A stretch of DNA of 64,000 nucleotides from Tropicimonas sp047971885 (lineage in GTDB: Bacteria; Pseudomonadota; Alphaproteobacteria; Rhodobacterales; Rhodobacteraceae). This document shows positions 1-7,948 of the stretch, piece by piece. The position numbers were made by a program, and so were the translations under genes. The DNA lies in NCBI RefSeq assembly GCF_047971885.1, contig NZ_JBKEAE010000023.1, forward strand, positions 1-64,000. The letters are read 5' to 3'. Below the pieces are notes generated by a model. That model saw nothing but the letters and a program-made list of their open reading frames with translations. It made no database searches and had not been told where the DNA came from. Every line of letters begins with the position of its first letter. The stretch's first letter is position 1.

Positions 1-68
1 GTCCAAACCAACCGTCTCTCAACCGCCAGTCCGTCCCAACAGCACACTCAGCGCCGCCGGTGGACGCC

Positions 69-97
69 TATCTAAGGAACACCTCAAACCATCGCAA
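69..97 (-). promoter_or_regulatory. Candidate strong sigma-70 promoter, possibly of an rRNA operon lying off the left edge
   Basis: Read on the minus strand there is a -35 box TTGCGA (92-97) and a -10 box TAGATA (69-74) separated by exactly 17 bases. A T/A-rich stretch with TTTTTTGAAGAAA lies just upstream. Transcription would leave the window to the left through a G-rich leader with no reading frame. The arrangement resembles rRNA operon promoters of Rhodobacterales as I remember them, but no rRNA is visible, so the target is inference. Confidence 0.4.
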
Positions 98-486
98 GCG
101 GTTTCTTCAAAAAAGACGGGACGCGCCTCGGGAGTGACAATTTAGGTTATTATTATCAGTGCATTAGGGTTCAAAAAAAGTGTGCGGCAGTCCCCGAGGG
201 CACGTTTTGCCGGCGCGGGCAAGCCGTTTGCGCAGATAGATCGAGACCGATGGCCGGCTCTCCGCAGGGTCATCCGCAGAATCCCGGCGTCCGGTTGCGT
301 GATCGCGCGGGTCGGCAAGGGAAACCATATCGCAGGGTCCTCGAATGACTGATGCAGGTTGTCGATGCTCAGCGCACACTCTGCGACACTCCTGTCCGGC
401 CTCCGGGGAGTCTCGCTTCCATAGGCGCTTTTCACGCGACGCGCGGCTTGATATGAGGCCGCGTCTTTAACCAAGGAGATCCTTCG
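98..486. other. Non-coding stretch upstream of asd
   Basis: Apart from the minus-strand promoter next to it, no convincing gene is seen here. A 110-codon minus-strand frame (142-474) has no recognisable motif and an unlikely composition (His/Arg-rich middle, tail of repeated Ile), so it is not called. The right end carries the asd ribosome binding site AAGGAG at 474-479. An AT-rich patch at about 140-180 has no clear promoter. Confidence 0.5.
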
Positions 487-1509
487 ATGGGTTACAGGGT
501 CGTCGTTGCCGGCGCCACGGGGAACGTGGGCCGCGAAATGCTGAATATCCTGGCCGAGCGCCAGTTTCCGGTTGACGAGATCGCGGCGCTTGCCAGCCGC
601 AAATCGCTCGGCACCGAAGTCAGCTTCGGCGACAAGACCCTCAAGACCAGGGACCTCGACACTTTCGATTTTACCGGATGGGACATCGCGCTATTCGCCG
701 TCGGCTCCAGTGCGACCAAGGCCTACGCACCGAAGGCGGCCGCCGCTGGCTGCGTGGTGATCGATAACTCGTCGCTCTACCGCTACGAGCCCGACGTCCC
801 GCTGATCGTGCCCGAGGTCAACCCCGACGCGATCGAGGGCTATTCCAGGCGCAACATTATCGCCAACCCCAACTGTTCGACCGCGCAGATGGTCGTGGCG
901 CTCAAGCCGCTGCACGACCGGGCGCGACTCAGGCGGGTGGTCGTCAGCACCTATCCATCGGTGTCCGGCGCCGGCAAGGAAGCGATCGACGAGTTGTGGA
1001 ACCAGACCAAGGGCATGTACGTGCCCGGTCAGGAAGTAGAGCCGCACAGGTTCACCAAGCAGATCGCCTTCAACGTGATTCCGCATATCGATGTCTTCCT
1101 CGACGACGGCTCGACCAAGGAGGAATGGAAGATGGTCGCCGAAACGAAGAAGATCGTCGATCCGGCGATCAGGGTCACGGCCACCTGCGTGCGGGTGCCG
1201 GTATTCGTCGGCCATTCCGAGGCCATCAACATCGAGTTCGAGGATTTCCTCGACGAGGACGAGGCACGCGACATCCTCCGAGAATCGCCCGGCATCATGG
1301 TTGTCGACAAGCGCGAGGACGGCGGATACGTCACGCCGGTCGAATCTGTCGGTGAATACGCAACCTATATCAGCCGCATCCGGCAGGATTCGACCATCGA
1401 GAACGGCCTGAACATCTGGTGCGTGTCGGACAACCTGCGCAAGGGTGCGGCGCTGAACGCCGTTCAGATCGCCGAACTCCTCGGCAACCGCGTTCTCAGG
1501 AAGGGCTGA
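487..1509 (+). CDS. asd: Aspartate-semialdehyde dehydrogenase
   Basis: Reduces aspartyl-4-phosphate to aspartate semialdehyde with NADPH, the branch point to lysine/diaminopimelate, threonine and methionine; cytoplasmic. The 340-residue product has the nucleotide-binding GATGNVG at residues 9-15 and the catalytic cysteine in NPNCSTAQ (Cys130). Length is normal for the family. The ATG is 7 bases after AAGGAG. The gene stands alone, converging on the carbonic anhydrase gene with a shared hairpin between them. thrC, which acts further down the threonine branch, is at 19-20 kb in this window but not in the same operon. Confidence 0.97.
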   Translation: MGYRVVVAGATGNVGREMLNILAERQFPVDEIAALASRKSLGTEVSFGDKTLKTRDLDTFDFTGWDIALFAVGSSATKAYAPKAAAAGCVVIDNSSLYRYEPDVPLIVPEVNPDAIEGYSRRNIIANPNCSTAQMVVALKPLHDRARLRRVVVSTYPSVSGAGKEAIDELWNQTKGMYVPGQEVEPHRFTKQIAFNVIPHIDVFLDDGSTKEEWKMVAETKKIVDPAIRVTATCVRVPVFVGHSEAINIEFEDFLDEDEARDILRESPGIMVVDKREDGGYVTPVESVGEYATYISRIRQDSTIENGLNIWCVSDNLRKGAALNAVQIAELLGNRVLRKG

Positions 1510-1522
1510 GCATCCCGGATTC

Positions 1523-1552
1523 CGGTACGGCGGCGTATCCCGCCGTACCGTT
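1523..1552. terminator. Bidirectional intrinsic terminator between asd and carbonic anhydrase
   Basis: A perfect 11-bp stem, CGGTACGGCGG (1523-1533) pairing with CCGCCGTACCG (1540-1550), with a 6-base loop, sits in the 54-bp gap between two convergent genes. The T-run is very short (TT), so efficiency is uncertain, but the position fits a shared terminator. Confidence 0.65.
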
Positions 1553-1563
1553 CGCGGCCCGCC

Positions 1564-2247
1564 TCAGACCTGCACGAAGCACCGCTCGTCCGGCAGGAAG
1601 TGTTCCAGCCGGCCCTCGCCGATATCGAACCAGATACCGTGCAGCGACAGCCGCTCTGCCTCGACCTCCTCGCGCACAAAGGGAAACTCCCAGAGATTTT
1701 CCAGCGAGACGATAACCGATTCCTTTTCGAGCGCGCGGATACGTTCGCTTTCCGGCTCGATTCCCGCGACACGCTCGTAGCCGGGTCGCAGGATTTCCAG
1801 CCAGCGGCCGACGAAACTGCCCTTTTCCTGAAGTTCCGGCGCCTTCCCCGAACACATGCTGTCGCAACCGGCAATGCCGCCGCAATCGGAATGGCCGATA
1901 ACGACGACATGCGCCACACGCAGGATCCGCACCGCATATTCCAGCGCCGCCGAGGTGCCGTGCGGGTCTCCGTCGGGCAGATAGGGCGGAACGAGGTTCG
2001 CAATGTTGCGGTGCAGGAAGATATCACCCGTCTCGGCACTGAAGATACCGTTCACGTCAACCCGGCTGTCGCAGCAGGCAATTGCCATGATACGCGGGTT
2101 CTGGCCGTCTTCGGCCAGGCGCCGGTACCAGATCCTGTTTTCGTTGTAATTGGTTGCGCGCCAGCCGTTGTACCGGACCGTCAGATAGGGCGGCAGCGGA
2201 CCCGCATGGATCTCCCTGTCTCGCGACAGTTTGGCGTCATCCGTCAT
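1564..2247 (-). CDS. Beta-class carbonic anhydrase
   Basis: Zinc enzyme that interconverts CO2 and bicarbonate in the cytoplasm. The 227-residue protein carries the beta-class signature: Cys58-x-Asp60-Ser61-Arg62 and His119-x-x-Cys122 (HSDCGG), giving the three zinc ligands and the Asp/Arg dyad. Length fits the family. The ATG at 2247 follows a GGGAG ribosome binding site on the minus strand. It is monocistronic, with the small hypothetical gene divergent to it. Beta-CAs commonly supply bicarbonate to carboxylases; nothing here shows the specific partner. Confidence 0.95.
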   Translation of the reverse strand: MTDDAKLSRDREIHAGPLPPYLTVRYNGWRATNYNENRIWYRRLAEDGQNPRIMAIACCDSRVDVNGIFSAETGDIFLHRNIANLVPPYLPDGDPHGTSAALEYAVRILRVAHVVVIGHSDCGGIAGCDSMCSGKAPELQEKGSFVGRWLEILRPGYERVAGIEPESERIRALEKESVIVSLENLWEFPFVREEVEAERLSLHGIWFDIGEGRLEHFLPDERCFVQV

Positions 2248-2391
2248 CTGGATACTCCCGGATTTGGTCCTCCTTCCCTAGGCGGGAATCCGGGAGAATT
2301 CGAGACCAAACTTCCCGCACCCTAACCCTTTGTTCAGGACCTTCGGTGCAGGATGCCGAACGCTCCGGGGGACGACAAGGGCGAGGTGGAT

Positions 2392-2769
2392 GTGAAACGA
2401 ATCTCGATGCTGCTACACGAGGAACCGGTCGGGCTCGACCGGACGCCGCTCGAAACGCTGCACCGCCAACTGGGGCGGGCGGGCGCCGAAAACGTCACCT
2501 GCCGGACGCTCGAGGACCTGTCCGAGCGTCTTGCCGACCTCAGGCCCTTTGCCGGAGGCTGCCGGACAGATACCGAGCGGCTGGCGCGCGGTCTTGCCGG
2601 CGTTGCCGAGCAGATCGGCCTGACCATGCTGGCCCGGGTTGCCGGCGATGTTGCCTGTTGCGCGAATCGCGGCGATTTCGCGGCACTTTCCGCCACGCTC
2701 GCGCGGCTCGAACGGATCGGCGACCGCTCGCTGTCCGCCATCTGGGACCTTCAGGACCTCAGCGTCTGA
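2392..2769 (+). CDS. Small helical conserved hypothetical protein
   Basis: About 125 residues, predicted mostly alpha-helical, with no signal peptide or membrane segment. I recognise no catalytic motif. It begins with KRISMLLHEEPVGLDR and ends with AIWDLQDLSV; from memory, proteins with a very similar start and end occur as hypothetical proteins in Rhodobacterales. The frame is open from an ATG at 2353, but the GTG at 2392 has a good GAGGTGG just upstream, so I prefer it. It lies between the divergent carbonic anhydrase gene and the aminopeptidase gene. The four-helix look with paired cysteines (VACC) could suit a regulatory or HPt-like fold, which is speculation. Confidence 0.7.
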   Translation: MKRISMLLHEEPVGLDRTPLETLHRQLGRAGAENVTCRTLEDLSERLADLRPFAGGCRTDTERLARGLAGVAEQIGLTMLARVAGDVACCANRGDFAALSATLARLERIGDRSLSAIWDLQDLSV

Positions 2770-2838
2770 TTGCCCTTGCGGGCGGGACACAGGGCGATAG
2801 GGTTCGGCAAACCCCGACCCGAGCCCGCAGGTAGCCCG

Positions 2839-4230
2839 ATGCCCACCTCCCCTGTCCTATCCTTTGCCGATTCCGGCACGCCTTCGACGCCGCTCCATAT
2901 CGTCACGCAGGAGGATCTGGAGCACTGGCTCGGCAGCCAGCCGGAGACCGTCGCGGGCTGGCTCGGCCGGCTGGGGTTTTCCGGCGCGATAGGGCAAGGG
3001 TTTCTGGCACCAACGAGCGATGGCGCGATCGCCGTTGTCGGCTACGGCACACGGCAGCAGCGCGCGCGCGGGCGCTTCCATCTCGCCGCCGGCGCGGCAA
3101 GGGTTCCCGATGGCTGCTATCACATCGTCTCTTCGCTGCCACAGGACGAACTTGCCGCCGAAGCCCTCGGCTGGCTGCTTCTCGGCTACAGCTACCACCG
3201 GTTCAAGCCGGGCAAGCCACGGGCGCTCGGCCTGAAGGCGCCTGCCGGGCTCGATCCGGATCCCGTGCTCGCCATGGCGCGGGGCGAGGTTCTGACGCGC
3301 GACCTGATCAATACGCCGGCAAATCACATGGGACCGGCGGAACTGGAAGCAGCCATGCGCGCGGTTGCCCAGGACTTCGGCGCGACGGTCGCGGCGACAA
3401 CGGGCGACGCGCTTCTTGCCGCCGACCTGCCGCTGATCCATGCGGTCGGTCGTGCCTCTGATCGCGCACCGCGCCTGATCGACCTGCGCTGGGGGGGCAC
3501 GGGGCCACGGCTGACACTGGTCGGCAAGGGGGTCTGCTTCGATACCGGCGGGCTGAACCTGAAACCCGCGTCCTCCATGGGGCTGATGAAAAAGGACATG
3601 GGGGGGGCTGCCACGGTTCTCGGACTGGCGCAGATGATCATGTCGCTGGACATGCCTGTCCGGCTGCGGGTGCTTGTGCCCGCGGTCGAGAACAGCGTGG
3701 CCGGCAACGCCTTCCGTCCACAGGATGTTCTGGCCTCGCGCAAGGGGCTGACGGTCGAGGTCAACAACACCGATGCCGAGGGGCGGCTGGTGCTCGCCGA
3801 TGCGCTGGCGCTGGCGGTCGAGGAGGACCCCGATATCCTGATCTCGATGGCGACGCTCACCGGCGCCGCCCGGGTTGCGGTCGGGCCCGACATCGCCCCG
3901 TTCTTCACCAGCGACGAGGCGCTGGCCGCGGCGCTGGCGCAAGCTGCCGCCGCCACCGCCGATCCGGTCTGGCGCCTGCCCTTTCACGCCCCTTATGAAT
4001 CGTTGATCGAACCGGCAGTCGCCGATCTGGACAATGCCCCCAAGGGTGGCATGGCCGGCGCGATCACCGCCGCGCTGTTCCTGCGCCGCTTCGCCGAAGG
4101 CGCCCGCAGCTATACCCATTTCGACATCTACGGCTGGCAGCCGACAGCCGCACCGGCCCGGCCGGTTGGCGGTGTCGGACAGGGCGCGCGCGCCCTGCTG
4201 CGGGCCCTGTCCGGAGTTCTGAACCTGTGA
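2839..4230 (+). CDS. Leucyl aminopeptidase family protein (M17)
   Basis: Cytoplasmic two-metal aminopeptidase that releases N-terminal residues from peptides. The 463-residue product has the M17 metal-binding segment GKGVCFDTGG (near residues 229-238) and the family signature NTDAEGRLVLAD starting at residue 310. The N-terminal part is less conserved, as usual. The frame runs upstream to a TTG at 2770, but the ATG at 2839 follows AGGTAG and gives the expected length. It is translationally coupled to the NlpC/P60 gene (overlap of the stop with a GTG start), which suggests joint use in peptide or muropeptide turnover. Confidence 0.92.
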   Translation: MPTSPVLSFADSGTPSTPLHIVTQEDLEHWLGSQPETVAGWLGRLGFSGAIGQGFLAPTSDGAIAVVGYGTRQQRARGRFHLAAGAARVPDGCYHIVSSLPQDELAAEALGWLLLGYSYHRFKPGKPRALGLKAPAGLDPDPVLAMARGEVLTRDLINTPANHMGPAELEAAMRAVAQDFGATVAATTGDALLAADLPLIHAVGRASDRAPRLIDLRWGGTGPRLTLVGKGVCFDTGGLNLKPASSMGLMKKDMGGAATVLGLAQMIMSLDMPVRLRVLVPAVENSVAGNAFRPQDVLASRKGLTVEVNNTDAEGRLVLADALALAVEEDPDILISMATLTGAARVAVGPDIAPFFTSDEALAAALAQAAAATADPVWRLPFHAPYESLIEPAVADLDNAPKGGMAGAITAALFLRRFAEGARSYTHFDIYGWQPTAAPARPVGGVGQGARALLRALSGVLNL

Positions 4231-5066
4231 CCGACCGCCGCCTGACCCCCGCCAACGCCCGCGTCGCCGCTGCGGAACTGGCGGGAAAGATCGCGGCGCC
4301 CCGCTATGTAAAGGGAACGTGGCATCGCCTGCGGCGGCCCGTCACCGACCTTCTGGGCAGCCCGAACGGTCCGCGCGACCGCCAGATTCTGTGGGGCCAG
4401 AGGGTCCGCGCGTTCGAAATCTGCGACGGCCACGCCTTCGTGCAGTCAGACCTCGACGGATATGTCGGCTATCTGGATGCGGAGGCGCTCAGCCCCGACG
4501 CGAGGGCAACCCACCGGGTGAGCGCCCCCTCGACCCATCGCTACCCGCAACCGTCTCTCAAGGCGCGCGAGCTTGGCTGGCTCAGTTTCGGCTCCCAACT
4601 GACCGTTGCCGGGCAATCGGGCAGCTACGCCGAATGCGACGACGGGAGCTTCGTGCCGGTACGGCATATCGCACCCGTCGATTCGCCGATGCGCGATCCG
4701 GTGGCCGTGGCCGAGACGTTCCTCGGCACGCCCTATCTCTGGGGCGGAAATTCGCGGCTCGGTATCGATTGTTCGGGGCTCGTGCAGGCGGCGCTTGTCG
4801 CCTGCGGCATCCCCTGCCCCGGCGACAGCGATCTGCAACGTGCGGCACTGGGCGCACCTGTCGCCGCCGGCACACCGCCCCGGCGCGGCGATCTGATGTT
4901 CTGGAAAGGACATGTCGCGCTGGTGGCGGACCGCAAGCGGCTGATACACGCCAATGCGCACCACATGGCGGTGTCTTTCGAAGATATCGCCAGCGCCCTG
5001 CCCCGGATCGCGGCCGATCCGACGGCGGGGCCGCTTATCGCGCACAGGCGCCTCGATCCGGACTGA
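4227..5066 (+). CDS. NlpC/P60 family cell-wall peptidase
   Basis: Cysteine peptidase of the family that cuts gamma-D-glutamyl-diaminopimelate bonds in muropeptides. The 279-residue protein has SH3-like segments (about residues 25-150) followed by an NlpC/P60 domain with catalytic Cys182 (GIDCSGLV), His229 (KGHVALV) and a third polar residue near His241. There is no signal peptide, so it may act on imported cell-wall peptides in the cytoplasm; the upstream coupled M17 aminopeptidase fits this recycling idea (inference). The start is GTG, overlapping the upstream stop by 4 bases. Confidence 0.92.
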   Translation: MTDRRLTPANARVAAAELAGKIAAPRYVKGTWHRLRRPVTDLLGSPNGPRDRQILWGQRVRAFEICDGHAFVQSDLDGYVGYLDAEALSPDARATHRVSAPSTHRYPQPSLKARELGWLSFGSQLTVAGQSGSYAECDDGSFVPVRHIAPVDSPMRDPVAVAETFLGTPYLWGGNSRLGIDCSGLVQAALVACGIPCPGDSDLQRAALGAPVAAGTPPRRGDLMFWKGHVALVADRKRLIHANAHHMAVSFEDIASALPRIAADPTAGPLIAHRRLDPD

Positions 5067-5075
5067 TCCGGCGGG

Positions 5076-5420
5076 CTATTCAACGACGCGAATCAGCTTT
5101 CGCTCCAGCACCCGCAGCACCGCCTTCAGGTCATGGCCGCGCTTGAGGATCTGACCGTCCATTCCCACCACCGCATACATGCCCTGCCTGAGCCGCAGGC
5201 GTGGCCGTTTCTCGATCCGGTAAAGCGGGGTTTCGGCGGTGCGGCGGAAGATGGAAAAGACCGCCAGTTCACGCAGGCACGATATCCCGTAATCGCGCCA
5301 TTCGCCGGCGGCGACCATCCGGCCGTAGAGCCCCAGGATCATACTCAGTTCCGCCCGATCGAACGCCACCTGCTGCGGCAGGTGGCCACTTGTTATTGGG
5401 ATGGGACACTCCTGATTCAT
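5076..5420 (-). CDS. DUF2794 domain-containing protein
   Basis: A 114-residue cytoplasmic protein of unknown function. It matches the alphaproteobacterial DUF2794 pattern as I know it: FDRAELSMILGLYGRMV, then EWRDYGI, PLYRIEKRP, and near the C-terminus ILKRGHDLKAVLRVLERK. The frame is open to 5498, but ATG 5420 gives the normal family length. It converges with the NlpC/P60 gene (9-bp gap) and diverges from truB. No biochemical role is known to me. Confidence 0.85.
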   Translation of the reverse strand: MNQECPIPITSGHLPQQVAFDRAELSMILGLYGRMVAAGEWRDYGISCLRELAVFSIFRRTAETPLYRIEKRPRLRLRQGMYAVVGMDGQILKRGHDLKAVLRVLERKLIRVVE

Positions 5421-5535
5421 GCCGCGACTCTGTTGTGCCCGGACCGGCAAATCAAGCCCCCGTCGCAGGGGCGGGCATTGACCTGCCTGTCGCCGCACGC
5501 TAACCCGCCGCCCTCACAGGACAGGGAAACCAGGC

Positions 5536-6447
5536 ATGGCACGCAGGCGAAAGGGTCGCGATATCTCGGGCTGGGTCATCGTCGACAAACCCGCCGGCCC
5601 AGGCTCGACCGCCGTGGTCAACAAGGTCCGCTGGGCGTTCGACGCGCGAAAGGCCGGGCACGCCGGCACGCTCGACCCCGGCGCGACGGGCCTTCTGGCC
5701 ATCGCCCTGGGCGAGGCGACCAAGACGATCCCCTATGTCACCGACGCGCTCAAGGCCTACCGCTTCACTATCCGGCTCGGACAGGCCACCAACACCGACG
5801 ACGCCGAAGGCGAGGTCATCGCCGAAAGCCCGCTGCGCCCCGCGGATGCGACGATCGCGGCGGCGCTGCCGGCATTTACCGGCGACATCATGCAGGTGCC
5901 GCCAAGATTCTCGGCGGTAAAGATCGACGGCGAACGCGCCTATGCGCTGGCCCGCGACGACGAGGATTTCGAGATCGTCGCCCGTCCGCTCCATGTCGAC
6001 AGTCTCGATCTGGTCGGCAGGCCCGACACGGACCACGCAGCGCTCGAAATGATCTGCGGCAAGGGCGGCTACGTCCGCTCGATAGCGCGCGACCTGGGCG
6101 GGATGCTTGGCTGCCATGCCCATGTCACCGAGCTGCGCCGTCTCTGGTCCGGCCCCTTCGACACCGAAGGCGCGCTGGACTGGACGACGCTCGAATCGCT
6201 CGCACGCACGCCGGACCTCGACCGCTACCTGCGACCGCTGGAGGAGGGCCTTGCCGATCTGCCCGCCCTGCCCTGCACCGCCGAGGCAGCGATGCGCCTG
6301 CGCAACGGCAACCCGGCCATGGTGCTCTCGGCCGAGGATGTCGAGTACGGCGATACCGCCTGGGCAATCTCTCGGGGGCGGGCGGTTGCCATCGGAATCT
6401 ATCGCGCCGGAGAACTCCATCCGATGCGCGTGCTGGTACAGGACTGA
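5536..6447 (+). CDS. truB: tRNA pseudouridine(55) synthase
   Basis: Converts U55 of the T-loop of almost all tRNAs to pseudouridine. The 303-residue protein has the TruB catalytic block GHAGTLDPGATG with Asp47, the KxY-type segment TLKAYRFTIRLG, and the later GGYVRSIARDLG. Length is typical. In many bacteria truB follows rbfA or precedes rpsO; neither is adjacent here, so the gene has been separated from that translation cluster in this chromosome. Confidence 0.96.
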   Translation: MARRRKGRDISGWVIVDKPAGPGSTAVVNKVRWAFDARKAGHAGTLDPGATGLLAIALGEATKTIPYVTDALKAYRFTIRLGQATNTDDAEGEVIAESPLRPADATIAAALPAFTGDIMQVPPRFSAVKIDGERAYALARDDEDFEIVARPLHVDSLDLVGRPDTDHAALEMICGKGGYVRSIARDLGGMLGCHAHVTELRRLWSGPFDTEGALDWTTLESLARTPDLDRYLRPLEEGLADLPALPCTAEAAMRLRNGNPAMVLSAEDVEYGDTAWAISRGRAVAIGIYRAGELHPMRVLVQD

Positions 6448-6497
6448 CACGGGATCGGCCGGGTAGGGCCCCAATAGGCCCGGAACAAAGACGGCTT

Positions 6498-6523
6498 CGA
6501 TATGTTTTGCGAGAAATAGTCCG
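6498..6523 (+). promoter_or_regulatory. Weak Mo-box-like sequence upstream of the modE-like gene
   Basis: CGATATGTTTTG at 6498-6509 repeats the left half and first spacer bases of the site in front of modA (7007-7029). At the equivalent spacing the right half is degenerate (AATAG instead of CATATC). It lies about 100 bp before the regulator start. If real, the regulator would bind its own promoter. Confidence 0.3.
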
Positions 6524-6600
6524 ACGATGCCCACAATTCACCTTGTGGTCGCGCCAATGATTATCCTTGCGTTGTCAATGCTCTCGCGGCAGAAAAAACC

Positions 6601-6981
6601 ATGAGTGAACCATCCAGTCTGAACGATACAACGCGCCTCCGGATACGTGTGGTTTTCGATGACGATGCGATGCTGGGGCCGGGCAAGGCCGACCTTCTGG
6701 AACGCATCCGCGAAACCGGATCGATTGCAGCGGCCGGGCGCACAATGTCGATGAGCTACAAGCGGGCATGGTCGCTTGTCGAGGAAATGAACGCCGTTTT
6801 TCGCGATCCGCTGGTGGTATCGACCCGGGGTGGACGCAAGGGTGGCGGCGCACGCCTGACGGAATCGGGCGAAGCCATTCTGACCCACTACCGGAAACTC
6901 GAGGAAATCGCCGCCGAAGCGGGGGCTGCGCGGATAGGTCTCATCAAATCCATGCTGAAGGATATTCCCGAAGGAAAATAA
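6601..6981 (+). CDS. ModE-like winged-helix molybdate regulator (DNA-binding domain only)
   Basis: A 126-residue transcription factor matching the N-terminal winged-helix domain of ModE: LLERIRETGSIAAAGRTMSMSYKRAWSLVEEMN (recognition helix about residues 42-65) followed by the GGRKGGGARLTESG wing. The C-terminal molybdate-binding (MOP) domains of full ModE are absent, so molybdate sensing, if any, must work differently or through a partner. It is 64 bp upstream of modA on the same strand, and both genes have similar GATATG boxes in front. The ribosome binding site is weak. Likely a repressor or activator of modA (inference). Confidence 0.88.
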   Translation: MSEPSSLNDTTRLRIRVVFDDDAMLGPGKADLLERIRETGSIAAAGRTMSMSYKRAWSLVEEMNAVFRDPLVVSTRGGRKGGGARLTESGEAILTHYRKLEEIAAEAGAARIGLIKSMLKDIPEGK

Positions 6982-7006
6982 CGCTTGATCGGGCGCTTCC
7001 ACGCAG

Positions 7007-7031
7007 CGATATGTTCTGAAAACCATATCAA
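7007..7031 (+). promoter_or_regulatory. Putative Mo-box (ModE operator) before modA
   Basis: A perfect 6-bp inverted repeat GATATG (7008-7013), 10-base spacer, CATATC (7024-7029), extended by CG on both sides, lies 17 bp before the modA start and overlaps where the promoter and leader should be. Known Mo-boxes are CG-flanked TATAT-type palindromes, so the fit is good but not exact. The ModE-like gene immediately upstream makes it the obvious ligand. Confidence 0.55.
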
Positions 7032-7045
7032 CGCGGAGAATCCTC

Positions 7046-7834
7046 ATGACAACCGGTAGCTCAACCGTTGCGCGCGCTGGCGTTGCGGCCTTTGCCCTGA
7101 GCCTGATGCAGCTCGCCCCAACGATGGCCGGCGCCGATGAAGTGACCGTCTTTGCCGCCGCAAGCCTGACCAATGCGATGGCGGAGATCGAGGAACGGTT
7201 CGAGGCGGAAACGGGCCATGATCTGACCGTCTCGCTGGCCGGATCCTCGGCACTGGCACGGCAGATCCAGCAGGGAGCGCCGGCGGATATCTTCATCTCG
7301 GCCAATCCCGGCTGGATGGACGAACTGGAGAATGGCGGGTTGCTGGAGCCGGATTCGCGCTTCGATCTTCTGAACAACTCCATCGTGCTGATTGCCCATG
7401 GAACCGATGCCGCGCCGGTCGAGATAGGGCCCGAAACGGATCTGGCGGGGCTTCTCGGGGACGGACGGCTGGCCATGGCGCTGGTTGATGCCGTGCCGGC
7501 CGGCATCTACGGCAAGGCGTCGCTCGAAAGCCTGGGGCTGTGGGAGGACGTGGAGCCGCAGGTTGCCCAGGCCGACAACGTGCGCGCCGCGCTGGCTTTT
7601 GTCGCCACGGGCGAGGCTCCGTTTGGCATCGTCTACGCCACCGACGCCGCCGCGGACGACAATGTGACAATCGTCGGAACCTTCCCGGCCGACAGTCATC
7701 CGCCGATCATCTACCCGGCGGCCGACCTCGCCAACCGCGACTCCGAGGCGGAGAATGCGTTCGTCGACTATCTGCGCGGCCCCGTGGCACGCGCGGCGTT
7801 CGAGCGTCAGGGCTTCATCGTTCTCGACCAGTAA
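7046..7834 (+). CDS. modA: Molybdate ABC transporter substrate-binding protein
   Basis: Periplasmic receptor for molybdate (possibly tungstate). The 262-residue protein has an N-terminal signal peptide ending near MAGA (residues 1-30), then the ModA start VTVFAAASLTNAM, the oxyanion-binding SLAGSSALARQI and QGAPADIFISAN. GGAG precedes the ATG by 7 bases. The permease modB and ATPase modC that normally follow are missing: the next gene is unrelated and on the opposite strand behind a terminator. It must therefore use a transporter encoded elsewhere, or act alone. Confidence 0.94.
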   Translation: MTTGSSTVARAGVAAFALSLMQLAPTMAGADEVTVFAAASLTNAMAEIEERFEAETGHDLTVSLAGSSALARQIQQGAPADIFISANPGWMDELENGGLLEPDSRFDLLNNSIVLIAHGTDAAPVEIGPETDLAGLLGDGRLAMALVDAVPAGIYGKASLESLGLWEDVEPQVAQADNVRAALAFVATGEAPFGIVYATDAAADDNVTIVGTFPADSHPPIIYPAADLANRDSEAENAFVDYLRGPVARAAFERQGFIVLDQ

Positions 7835-7905
7835 TCGCATGGCGATGCGCGGCGGCCCTGCCGGACGCGGATTGCGCCACCGCCATCAAATCCCTTGCCA
7901 ACCCG

Positions 7906-7933
7906 GGGAAGGGCTACCGGGCCCTTCCCTTTC
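7906..7933 (+). terminator. Intrinsic terminator after modA
   Basis: A 9-bp GC-rich stem, GGGAAGGGC (7906-7914) with GCCCTTCCC (7921-7929), six-base loop, then TTTCT. It lies between modA and the convergent FAD oxidase gene, so it may serve both. Confidence 0.75.
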
Positions 7934-7948
7934 TAGATTCGTCGCCGG

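Noticed and set aside
142..474. 110-codon minus-strand frame upstream of asd
   Set aside because: No recognisable motif, odd composition and no good ribosome binding site; the region looks like an intergenic leader.
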